DNA of 64,000 nucleotides from Pontiellaceae bacterium B12227. Its GTDB lineage: Bacteria > Verrucomicrobiota > Kiritimatiellia > Kiritimatiellales > Pontiellaceae. The notes beneath the pieces are model-generated. The model did no database searches. It saw only the letters and a program-made list of their open reading frames with translations, and was not told the DNA's origin. This document shows positions 56,760 to 64,000 of the stretch, piece by piece; the stretch's first letter is position 1, and every line of letters starts with the position of its first letter. Both the position numbers and the translations under genes were made by a program. The stretch lies in the NCBI GenBank assembly GCA_029432775.1, contig JAROAZ010000010.1, forward strand, positions 141,306 through 205,305, given 5' to 3'.

Positions 56760-58165
56760 TAAACTTCTCCTCGGCGCGCTTCGAGTTCGGCCCGAATTTC
56801 GTAAGCGTCTTTTTCATTGAGCTTGTACAGCCTCAGACAGAACATGGCGAGAATCGGGGCAAGAACGGACGCACCGACAAAAAAGAGACGCAAGATGGTC
56901 ATGGTACCTGCAGGTTGATCGGCACCGAGTTTTTCATTGAATCCGCTGAAATGGATGGCAATACCCGAAACAAGAAAAGTGAAGGAACCGCCGAACTTGG
57001 TGATCCATGTGAATACGGAACTGATGATCCCCTCGCGACGTTCGCCGAACTGATATTCATCCCAATCACACAGGTCGGCAATCATGGAAGGAACAATGAC
57101 TCCGAGTGACACCCAGACCGGGCCATTTAGAACCGCGTCGAGCAATAACAGATACGGCATTTCCGGCGTAAAGATAAACCACTTGGACACGCCGCCTAAC
57201 GCCGTCAAAGCAAGCACAATGAACATGGTGCGCCGCTTCCCGAAATGAAGAGCCAACCAACGCAACACATATATTCCCACAAATCCAACTACCGCAAATC
57301 CGGTTCCGTTCCAGGCGTTCAGAATAATCCCCTGCTCCACATTTCCGCCCTTCACGTGGTAGATCACAATATACATCGCGATGCTGCCGGCAACCGCGCC
57401 GCAGAAGTTTAATGCAAACACTATACCAACCAGCCCCATCATGGGTTTCGACGATGCCGCCTGTCCGATCGCTTTGAAAAACCCGATCTTATTCTCCGAT
57501 TTTTCCGCGACCGCATAGAAGCGCTCCTTGCCAAAGATCGCAGGCAATACCCCCAGACCGAAAAAGACCACAATCCCAAGTACTAAGGAAACCCATCGGG
57601 CTCCCACAAGGGTATCCGAGAAGCAGTCCATATTGGTGGCGGGCAGATACCAATTCACACACAGATTTCCGATGTTATAAAACAGCGCCAGAAAAACCAT
57701 CAGTCGCGTCCGTTCGTGATAGTCGGGTGTCTGCTCATACAGGAGCGCGTTGTAGGGAACCGAGTAGATCGTAAAGGCGGTAAAGAACAGAATACTGCCA
57801 ATCGTCAGCCACAAGAAGGTGGCCATATCGCCCAGACCTCGCGGCACTAACCAGATCGACATGAACGATAGGGCCACGGCAATCGCCCCGCCGAATACAA
57901 ACGGACGGCGACGCCCCCACCGCGATTTAAAGCGGTCGGAAATGCGCCCCATCACCGGATCGGTAAAGGCGTCCCAGATACGAGGAATGGTCATGGCCAT
58001 ACCGAACAAGATGGGGTTTAGTCCGAGAAAAATCTGAAAGATGGCCTGCGCCATGAACGGAATAACCAACCCTCCGTTCTGGACGGGAAATCCGCCCGCA
58101 CCAACCGCCAGCTTTTGACCAAACGGAACACGGTCTTCCGGTTTAGTTTTGTGTGCTGTTTTCAT
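56759..58165 (-). CDS. GPH-family sugar:cation symporter (MFS)
   Basis: A 468-residue membrane protein with about 12 hydrophobic segments. Family motifs: MTIPRIWDAFTDPVMGRISD then FKSRWGRRRPFV, FTIYSVPYNALLYEQTPDYH, and CDWDEYQFGERREGIISS late in the protein. It imports glycosides with a cation. The start ATG at 58165 overlaps the stop of the cytoplasmic GH5-like gene (ATGA) and the end overlaps the start of the exported paralogue, so three genes are translationally linked. It is related to, but clearly different from, the symporter at 4029. Confidence 0.93.
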   Translation of the reverse strand: MKTAHKTKPEDRVPFGQKLAVGAGGFPVQNGGLVIPFMAQAIFQIFLGLNPILFGMAMTIPRIWDAFTDPVMGRISDRFKSRWGRRRPFVFGGAIAVALSFMSIWLVPRGLGDMATFLWLTIGSILFFTAFTIYSVPYNALLYEQTPDYHERTRLMVFLALFYNIGNLCVNWYLPATNMDCFSDTLVGARWVSLVLGIVVFFGLGVLPAIFGKERFYAVAEKSENKIGFFKAIGQAASSKPMMGLVGIVFALNFCGAVAGSIAMYIVIYHVKGGNVEQGIILNAWNGTGFAVVGFVGIYVLRWLALHFGKRRTMFIVLALTALGGVSKWFIFTPEMPYLLLLDAVLNGPVWVSLGVIVPSMIADLCDWDEYQFGERREGIISSVFTWITKFGGSFTFLVSGIAIHFSGFNEKLGADQPAGTMTILRLFFVGASVLAPILAMFCLRLYKLNEKDAYEIRAELEARRGEV

Positions 58166-59868
58166 GAAAGTACGTGATCCGGTTCACATGATACTTGACG
58201 ATCTACAACAAGCGGAAAGGTGTAGGAACCAGGCGATCGTTCAATGACAATGGGTTCGAAACCGGGGAGCCGGAGTTCGAATGGGACGGCGGTTTTTTCG
58301 TCGAGCTCTGTAACCAACCCACCATCGGCATGCCACTGCCACGCTTCGCGCAGGAACCGGGCATGCGGATAGAGCGTAATACAAACCTCGTGCTCGTCCA
58401 CTTCAACGAAATAGAGCCCCCGCCCCATGTATGAAACCAACGGAGACGATCCATAGCCGATGATCCGCGAAGGCGCAGCAGACACCTGCACCGGACACCA
58501 CGAAACATCGCCGGAATGTATGAACAGATCCGGCGTGCTCACGATGCTGAGATCGTGTTCATACGAAAGCGCGGAAATATCAGACACATCATGAATATCG
58601 CTGAGTGTTTTATACTCAAATCCACGCGGATAATGACGAAAGACCTGCCCGGCAATGATGTAGCCGGCGGCCTTTCTCGGTGTGGTCTTGAGGTTAAGAT
58701 TATGGGCGCACCCCATATGAGCGGAGTATACATCGAAGCAATGCGTCCACATGGTGGCCATCTGCGCACCCAGCGCGCGGAACAATTTGGCCATCGCGGG
58801 ATGCAGGTAGGAATTCTTTTCGTTGTACATGGTCTCAAATTCATAGACCAGCTTGGCCTTGCCCGCAAATTGCGGATCGCGCACCCAACCCAAATGGTAG
58901 TAATCATCAAAGCAGGATTGCAAAAACGGAAGATAGTTATTCCCACTCATATCCGCTGCATGCTCCATGAAGGGTTCGCCGACATCATCCTGCCCGGGAT
59001 AGAGGCAAAATGAAATCGCATCGGCCTTGGAGTCGGCAATCGCATTGAACACATCGCGACGCCCCTCGATCATGCGAGGCCAACTGCAGTTCCATACTAC
59101 CGGCTGCTGCGCGCCTTCAGTCCGCAGCAGGTCGTGCATGGAATCGATATAGGTTTTCACCACGCCATACCGATAATGGGCATAGTGAAGTTCGTTGAAC
59201 GTCGCACCCGTTTGTTGCACCCAGTCGCAGAAGAGCGCTTTTTGCTCAGGGTGTTCCCGCATCTGGTTGAAGGTGCTGTATTCCGGCTCATTGATCAGCT
59301 CCCAAACCGCTATCGCATGATCCTCCTTGAGCTTCACCCCGGTATAGGGATTGGTCCAATTGACCAGTTGCTTGATCATGTTCTTCGTTTTGGCCACACA
59401 GTCGGGATGAAAAATAAACTGCTCGCGGGTATATTTCGGCACGAACGAATCTTCGATGAACACATACTCCATCTGATTCATAAACGTGATGTAAACATAC
59501 ACCTTGTTTTCGCGCGCTTTGGCCACCATATAGCCGAGCATGTCCAGCCAGAGGGTATCCACCAGGTTGCCATCGGCATCGGTAAAATCGGCGGGGGTCA
59601 GGTGGCAGCGAATCAGGTCGCAACCCATTTTTTCCAGATCCTGGAACCCATCGTCGCACATCGCCTGCAGGGTTTCCAACGTCATCGGCAGTCCCAGATG
59701 CTCCATGCGGAATTTATACTCCCAATAGAGGTTCGGTTGGAAATTATTGCCCCACAGAACCACTTCGGTTCCATCATCGTACCGCAAGACGCCGTCATGT
59801 ACCGCCATGCCCATTGGATAGTTCTTTTTTTCAGCTAACATATTTTGATCTTTCATTCTATTTACCAT
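58162..59868 (-). CDS. GH5-like (GH-A clan) hydrolase, paralogue 3, apparently cytoplasmic
   Basis: About 568 residues and homologous along its length to 51578 and 54987: GNNFQPNLYWEYKF, CDLIRCHLTPADFTDADGN, AIAVWELINEPEYSTFNQ (probable acid/base), KLVYEFETMYNEKNSYLHPA (probable nucleophile), SRIIGYGSSPLVSYMGRGLY. It has no signal peptide; the N-terminus is MVNRMKDQNMLAEKKNYP. It probably cleaves fragments brought in by the adjacent GPH symporter, while the two exported paralogues act outside. ATG 59868 overlaps the end of the small gene at 59862; ATGs at 59856 and 59841 are alternatives. Confidence 0.75.
   Translation of the reverse strand: MVNRMKDQNMLAEKKNYPMGMAVHDGVLRYDDGTEVVLWGNNFQPNLYWEYKFRMEHLGLPMTLETLQAMCDDGFQDLEKMGCDLIRCHLTPADFTDADGNLVDTLWLDMLGYMVAKARENKVYVYITFMNQMEYVFIEDSFVPKYTREQFIFHPDCVAKTKNMIKQLVNWTNPYTGVKLKEDHAIAVWELINEPEYSTFNQMREHPEQKALFCDWVQQTGATFNELHYAHYRYGVVKTYIDSMHDLLRTEGAQQPVVWNCSWPRMIEGRRDVFNAIADSKADAISFCLYPGQDDVGEPFMEHAADMSGNNYLPFLQSCFDDYYHLGWVRDPQFAGKAKLVYEFETMYNEKNSYLHPAMAKLFRALGAQMATMWTHCFDVYSAHMGCAHNLNLKTTPRKAAGYIIAGQVFRHYPRGFEYKTLSDIHDVSDISALSYEHDLSIVSTPDLFIHSGDVSWCPVQVSAAPSRIIGYGSSPLVSYMGRGLYFVEVDEHEVCITLYPHARFLREAWQWHADGGLVTELDEKTAVPFELRLPGFEPIVIERSPGSYTFPLVVDRQVSCEPDHVLS
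59632..59646. repeat. TTCCA-N5-TGGAA palindrome
   Basis: Perfect copy with spacer GATCC, inside the cytoplasmic GH5-like gene. It is far from the other copies. Confidence 0.7.
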
Positions 59869-59999
59869 ATCAAATCGCCGTCCCACGAGATGGCTTTATT
59901 CACATAATCCTGAAGCGCAGCAGCCTGTTGGAAGGAAGCACGACAAACAGGACATTCGGCTGATTTCCTCTTTGCCCACGTTACTCCTTTACGCCTCAT
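59862..59999 (-). CDS. Very small CxxC protein (45 residues)
   Basis: ATG at 59999 overlaps the stop of the multidomain GH5 gene (ATGA) and GGAGAG lies 6 nt upstream, a good ribosome site. The protein begins MRRKGVTWAKRKSAECPVCR, continues with a helix (QQAAALQDYVNKAISW) and ends DGDLIW. The single CPVC pair resembles the first half of a C2H2 or zinc-ribbon finger; the second pair or histidines are missing. Its stop overlaps the start of the next gene. The tight packing supports a real gene, but a chance ORF cannot be excluded. Function unknown. Confidence 0.42.
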   Translation of the reverse strand: MRRKGVTWAKRKSAECPVCRASFQQAAALQDYVNKAISWDGDLIW

Positions 60000-62977
60000 T
60001 CACTCTCTCCACTAATGGTCAGACGAATGTATGCCTGCGGCCTGTTCGTCACCGACACCGAGTTGGTGACCGTGGCAAATCCTGATTCAACCGGACCGCT
60101 CACTTTGATCATGCCATTTGTCATCCAGATTCCGGACACCAGATTGGAGGTCATTTCAACATTGTAGTCGATGCCGCTATCGATACGCATCACATGCAGC
60201 AACGTAAACAGGCCATCCTTTGTTCCAAAGGTTGGAAGAATGCCTACATCATTTTCGTTGGTCGGATTGCCACCAAACGCATATTCCACCAGGTTAACGA
60301 CTCCGTCGTTATCGTCGTCTCCCTGTTCATCACCGGTAAGGGCATATTCATGCGCCCAACGTTCAAACTTCATTACCGTGGGGGCCTTAGTCACCACTAA
60401 TTTAAAATCATCCATGCGAGCATATGCACCAACCGCCGCCGTGCCATCAATCGCAACAAACAATTTTTTTCCGGCATCCTGGGCCGTTGCCGTATAGACG
60501 GCGGGGTGGCTCACCTGTTCATAGGTGTTATTCAGCGCAGATCCTTCCGACAAATCAACCACCAGATCGGTACGCGAACCATTGATCGCATTATTGTCGG
60601 TTGTAAAGAGCGATACGCGAATCCGGTCATTGGCATCATCCCACTGCCACGCATCAAGCCAATGATAGCCCACATCAAAAATATCTCCCTCAGACAGCAT
60701 ATAACCGGTATCCAACCCATGAATGCTATCGCCCAGCGCATCTTTCTGGGCAATAGAGGCATTTCGAGTGCCATCAAACGTTTTGTTTGTCTGGCTGGCC
60801 GATAGAGTCTGCGGCCCCATCCCGATATTGACCCAATGATCCAGGGTATCGAAGGACGAACCAGATCCCGTAGTAGCATTAAAATTTCCGTTCAAAATGG
60901 ATTCGCCAACCAAAACAACCACGTTCGTATTTTGTTCCCATTTCAAGGTATCCAACTGAATGCCCACCGAACCCGGCACTTCTATCCGCAGGGTGTTAAA
61001 GCCCTCATTCAACGTGACGGTTTTTGCCGCGTTGGCAAAGGAGAGCCAATCTCCAGTACTCGCAAAAGGAACGGTCCCTGCATCAACCCCGTTTACACGG
61101 ATAGAATAGTCTTGATGGCTCGAACCGTTCACATATCGGAAGATCAGCGTGTAATGGCCGCTATGCGGAACATGCACCACATTATATTCGGCATAGCTTC
61201 CGGCTACATCATCGAAATCAAGGAGCCCCCACTTAGAGGTATCATCCGGCCCGTCTACCGTATCCGCTCCGTGTGAGCTGGATGGAAGTTCCATTTCAAT
61301 TTCGTTATCCGGAATTTGCCCTTCAATATAATTAATCAGGTTACCAAAGGCCATGTTCCCCACCTGCTGAACATCCGTGTCGTTATAGGAATCATATCGC
61401 AAATTCATCCGATTCTCACCGGGTTCATGCGCAGTCGACTGCCAATTCCACAGCAGCACATTGTCGAACAAGCCGAAATCCTCGATACGCTGAAAAAGAG
61501 TATGTAGATATACGTCCTGCTGAACAACATCTATCAGATCATCATCCGGATGATAGTTTGATTCGGTCAACCACATCTCGACATCGGAAGTCGCCAGATC
61601 GGGATCCGACAGCATGTCCAGCGGCCATGAACAGTTCCATTTCACATCGTTCAGATCACTTGGATCGTAATAATAATTCTGTGCAATAAAATCGAGATCC
61701 CCCAGCAGATCAAACTCAACGACATCATCGTTCACTAACTGTTTATCAAAACGCTTAGAGGAATCGGTAGACCAGGGATTCCATCCGCCACTAAAACGGA
61801 TCCCCACCTTCTGATGATCGCCGTGGCGCGCCCCTTTGGCGGTATCGACCGCCACCTTAAAGATCCGTAGAAACTCCTCCTTGTCCTCCTGATCCATGGC
61901 GACCTGATTATAGGGCTCATTAAAGACAGAAATCACATCCACATCATCCCGGAACTCGGCAATCAGGTCGGCCAGCATATTACAGTAGATCTCCCGCACC
62001 CTTATATTCCGGCCTTCCGTCATACTGTAATAAAATACGGGGTTGTCCTTGAGCGTAATAAAGGAATGATCCGTGGAAAGGGTATTCGTCGTCCCCGCTG
62101 GACCGATGTATTCATGTGCCTGGGTGAGAAAAGACGGATAGGTGTAATTATCTTTCCCCCATAACGAATGGAAATCGAGCATCGTATGCAATCCGTATTG
62201 CTTGGCCGTTGCCAGCATTCGTTTGGTGTTTGGAACGACTCGCCCCGTCCCATCGTCATAAAGATTCTCATCGGTTGAATAATCAATCCCATCCTGAATC
62301 GCATTCCAAATCACACGGAATGAAACATGCGTCAGGCCCTTTTCGATGAAATATTCCAACGACTCATTTAAAACAGGATAGTCCTCTTCATCCGCGCTAT
62401 AGCGATTCCCGCGACTAATGACGTTGATACCCGCGCACCGGCTGATGGTGGTCATTTGAAAGGCCGACTCGACTCCGTTTTCAATGGTGGAACTACTTTT
62501 CGCTTTGTTCTCATCACCGGTATCGACATGGATGGTTCGGTTGTTTTGAATACACCGTAATTGCAGGCGTGCTTCATAATTGTATTCCAACGCAAACAGC
62601 TGCGAAGCCGTTGTCCCATCACCATCGGCTCTTAATGGCCCCCCTTCCGCGCTCGGAACGACCAGATATTGCTGAGTGGCAACATTCTTCAACCTGAAGC
62701 TCGGCTCGGCGAAAACATACAGCGGATCGGTGTGGTCTACAAATTCAAGGATCCATTTCGCGTTGTCCGCATCCCCATGCAACACCGTGGCACGCAGGGA
62801 TCCATACTCCGCACCAGCGGTTGACTCTGCGGATAAATAGCCCCCGGAATGAATACTTTTTAAAGTAACCATCCGCACAGCTTCGCTTTTCCCTTCTACC
62901 GGGATCTCCGAAGCATTGGCATTTGCACCCAGACAAAGTACAAAAACCATGAATGACGCTATTACTTTTTGTCTCAT
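59996..62977 (-). CDS. Secreted multidomain GH5 with beta-trefoil-like and CBM modules
   Basis: A 993-residue exported protein. Signal peptide to about residue 23 (NANAS). Residues about 35-180 look like a fascin/ricin-type beta-trefoil (VTLKSIHSGGYLSAESTAGA; FRLKNVATQQYLVVPSAEGG). Residues about 185-555 are a GH5 barrel (LTHVSFRVIWNAIQDGIDYS; DVDVISVFNEPYNQ with acid/base Glu; VEMWLTESNYHPDDD with nucleophile Glu). Residues about 565-690 are a CBM6/35-like module (YAEYNVVHVPHSGHYTLIFR). Residues about 695-870 are a second jelly-roll. The tail has DDDNDGVVNLVEYAFGGNPT. First gene of the long operon, so likely the primary endo-acting enzyme. Substrate unknown. Confidence 0.88.
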   Translation of the reverse strand: MRQKVIASFMVFVLCLGANANASEIPVEGKSEAVRMVTLKSIHSGGYLSAESTAGAEYGSLRATVLHGDADNAKWILEFVDHTDPLYVFAEPSFRLKNVATQQYLVVPSAEGGPLRADGDGTTASQLFALEYNYEARLQLRCIQNNRTIHVDTGDENKAKSSSTIENGVESAFQMTTISRCAGINVISRGNRYSADEEDYPVLNESLEYFIEKGLTHVSFRVIWNAIQDGIDYSTDENLYDDGTGRVVPNTKRMLATAKQYGLHTMLDFHSLWGKDNYTYPSFLTQAHEYIGPAGTTNTLSTDHSFITLKDNPVFYYSMTEGRNIRVREIYCNMLADLIAEFRDDVDVISVFNEPYNQVAMDQEDKEEFLRIFKVAVDTAKGARHGDHQKVGIRFSGGWNPWSTDSSKRFDKQLVNDDVVEFDLLGDLDFIAQNYYYDPSDLNDVKWNCSWPLDMLSDPDLATSDVEMWLTESNYHPDDDLIDVVQQDVYLHTLFQRIEDFGLFDNVLLWNWQSTAHEPGENRMNLRYDSYNDTDVQQVGNMAFGNLINYIEGQIPDNEIEMELPSSSHGADTVDGPDDTSKWGLLDFDDVAGSYAEYNVVHVPHSGHYTLIFRYVNGSSHQDYSIRVNGVDAGTVPFASTGDWLSFANAAKTVTLNEGFNTLRIEVPGSVGIQLDTLKWEQNTNVVVLVGESILNGNFNATTGSGSSFDTLDHWVNIGMGPQTLSASQTNKTFDGTRNASIAQKDALGDSIHGLDTGYMLSEGDIFDVGYHWLDAWQWDDANDRIRVSLFTTDNNAINGSRTDLVVDLSEGSALNNTYEQVSHPAVYTATAQDAGKKLFVAIDGTAAVGAYARMDDFKLVVTKAPTVMKFERWAHEYALTGDEQGDDDNDGVVNLVEYAFGGNPTNENDVGILPTFGTKDGLFTLLHVMRIDSGIDYNVEMTSNLVSGIWMTNGMIKVSGPVESGFATVTNSVSVTNRPQAYIRLTISGESE

Positions 62978-63056
62978 ATTGCAGGAGATCGGTTCCCAGG
63001 CCCTTGATTACGCTGAAGGATCACGATTGAACATCGCGATAACGACTTGAATATTG

Positions 63057-63072
63057 AGCTGAAGGTTCAGCT
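63057..63072 (-). promoter_or_regulatory. Perfect palindrome upstream of the GH5 operon
   Basis: AGCTGAA-GG-TTCAGCT, a 7-bp inverted repeat with a 2-bp spacer, about 80 bp before the start codon at 62977. A TATAGT element just beyond it on the minus strand could be a -10. The gap 62978-63202 holds no other visible gene. Operator role is inferred. Confidence 0.35.
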
Positions 63073-63140
63073 TATTTACTATACCTGATTGAGCTCAGGG
63101 AGACCACCCGCATAGAAAGGTGCTTCCTCTTTACCGCATG

Positions 63141-63182
63141 TTAGAAGGAGTTGAACATGCAGTCGTTTTCAACTCCTTCTAA
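63141..63182 (-). terminator. Strong hairpin after the PEP-CTERM gene
   Basis: A perfect 15-bp stem (63141-63155 with 63168-63182) and 12-nt loop, 21 nt past the stop codon of the gene at 63203. Outer CCGC/GCGG pairs can extend it across a 3-nt bulge. There is no T tract, so it may act as a Rho-assisted terminator or transcript-end stabiliser separating this gene from the GH5 operon. Confidence 0.6.
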
Positions 63183-63202
63183 GCGGCATCGCGAAGCGGT
63201 GC

Positions 63203-63883
63203 TCACATCACAATACGGCGACGGATAAAAAGGACCGCCCCGCCGGTGACCGCCACGAGCCCCAGCGTTGCCGGTTCCGGAATCACATCCACCGTAACGG
63301 AACCCATGATAAATTTATTATCTCCCACATACCCCGCACCCAGCGTGAATTCGTCGCTGTTAATCGTAAACGTTTGATCATTATTATCGGTGAAATAAGC
63401 ATCCCCAACGGCAGGTGCAGCACCAGAAGCACCAGCGACAAGGCGATAGGTTTCAGACGTACTGCCAAACAGCACATTCATCTCAGTAAAGACCAACTGA
63501 TCACCAACCCCCAATCCGGATACATTGGTGATTTTCAGCGAAAGCCATTCCAACGCGGATCCATCTGCCTTATTATCAATAGCATTGACTCCAGTGCCCC
63601 CCGCAACTCCAACCCCCTTGTTCTGGGCGCGGAACTTCTGCGATGAAACTCCCACAATATCAAACGTAACACCAGAACCTGGGTTTCCAGAAGGCAACGC
63701 AGAAAACGTGCCGATGGTGTACGTTGAAGCCTCCGTCGTATCAGTCAGGAGATCCGAAAAATTACTATCGGTAACAGCATCGGCCGTCCCCGGGATTTCG
63801 TTAGTACTACTAAAACCGATCACCAACGCAGCTTGCACATTCATGGCCGCCACCAGCCCTAACCCGATTATCCATTTTTTCAT
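63203..63883 (-). CDS. PEP-CTERM sorting-domain protein
   Basis: A 226-residue exported protein: signal peptide MKKWIIGLGLVAAMNVQAAL, then a beta-rich mature part (GVTFDIVGVSSQKFRAQNKG; ALEWLSLKITNVSGLGVGDQ). The C-terminal sorting signal is VIPEPATLGLVAVTGGAVLF followed by a basic end (RRR). PEP-CTERM proteins are processed by an exosortase, usually in exopolysaccharide-producing Gram-negatives and PVC bacteria; none is encoded here. RBS GGAG lies about 7 nt before the ATG. The role of the mature domain is unknown. It is the only protein in the window with this anchor. Confidence 0.92.
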   Translation of the reverse strand: MKKWIIGLGLVAAMNVQAALVIGFSSTNEIPGTADAVTDSNFSDLLTDTTEASTYTIGTFSALPSGNPGSGVTFDIVGVSSQKFRAQNKGVGVAGGTGVNAIDNKADGSALEWLSLKITNVSGLGVGDQLVFTEMNVLFGSTSETYRLVAGASGAAPAVGDAYFTDNNDQTFTINSDEFTLGAGYVGDNKFIMGSVTVDVIPEPATLGLVAVTGGAVLFIRRRIVM

Positions 63884-64000
63884 TTTTTTCTCCGTCTAAT
63901 TTTCATCGTTCTGTAAAGCGAACGCCTTCTATTTTCTCTCTATTACACTGTGTTTATTGGGTTTGAGGCCTTCGATGCCTACTCCCCCGTTTTATCCGGG

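Noticed and set aside
63884..64000. Possible further gene at the right edge
   Set aside because: Only upstream region of the PEP-CTERM gene is visible; no open frame or RNA gene is supported.

Overview
The window looks like a polysaccharide-utilisation stretch from a sulfatase-rich marine bacterium of the PVC group, most likely Kiritimatiellota (Pontiella-like). This is an inference. It rests on the density of formylglycine-type sulfatases (seven intact, plus remnants), secreted proteins that share a TSP3-like 'YDxDGLxNLxEYxxGGNPT' tail, one PEP-CTERM protein, and the mix of glycoside hydrolases with GPH and SSS sugar symporters. No rRNA, tRNA, CRISPR array, transposase or integrase was seen.

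Layout. 1-2511 (minus): a sialate O-acetylesterase running off the left edge and a GH5-like hydrolase with a lectin-like tail. 2905-9877 (plus): a GntR/LacI-type regulator, a GPH symporter, a GH106-like hydrolase and a sulfatase. Neither enzyme has a signal peptide, so this cassette appears to import sulfated oligosaccharides and finish them in the cytoplasm. 9885-17478 (minus): SSS symporter, 2-hydroxyacid dehydrogenase, TIM-barrel isomerase, BNR_4 protein (a possible lyase) and a sulfatase with a lectin-like N-terminus. 17591-22866 (minus): a two-module lectin-like protein, a second lectin-sulfatase and a XylR-type AraC regulator. Matching 21-bp-spaced TGCGCA pairs lie about 78 bp upstream of the first two. 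23200-34959 (minus): GH78 rhamnosidase, a 1525-residue sulfatase-CBM-GH3 fusion, and two large secreted beta-helix-like proteins. 35118-37610: a graveyard of truncated GH3, sulfatase (two pieces), GH94 and XRE-regulator genes. 37612-47962 (minus): two exported proteins with a domain resembling LAGLIDADG homing endonucleases, a sulfatase, a GH2 beta-galactosidase and a PHP-type metallohydrolase. 48152-62977 (minus): a very tightly packed operon with a multidomain GH5, three GH5-like paralogues (two exported, one cytoplasmic), a GPH symporter, two sulfatases, a deacetylase-like protein and two tiny cysteine-pair proteins. 63203-63883: a PEP-CTERM protein.

Together the genes fit stepwise desulfation and depolymerisation of a complex sulfated polysaccharide containing rhamnose, with beta-galactose and/or beta-xylose or glucose as possible further sugars. 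Ulvan-like or fucan/rhamnan-type algal polymers are candidates, but the substrate cannot be fixed from sequence. No sulfatase-maturing radical SAM enzyme is in the window.

The observations I rate highest are the exported LAGLIDADG-like domains, the sulfatase-GH3 fusion, the mosaic of truncated genes at 35.1-37.6 kb, and a 15-bp palindrome TTCCA-N5-TGGAA that occurs eleven times.
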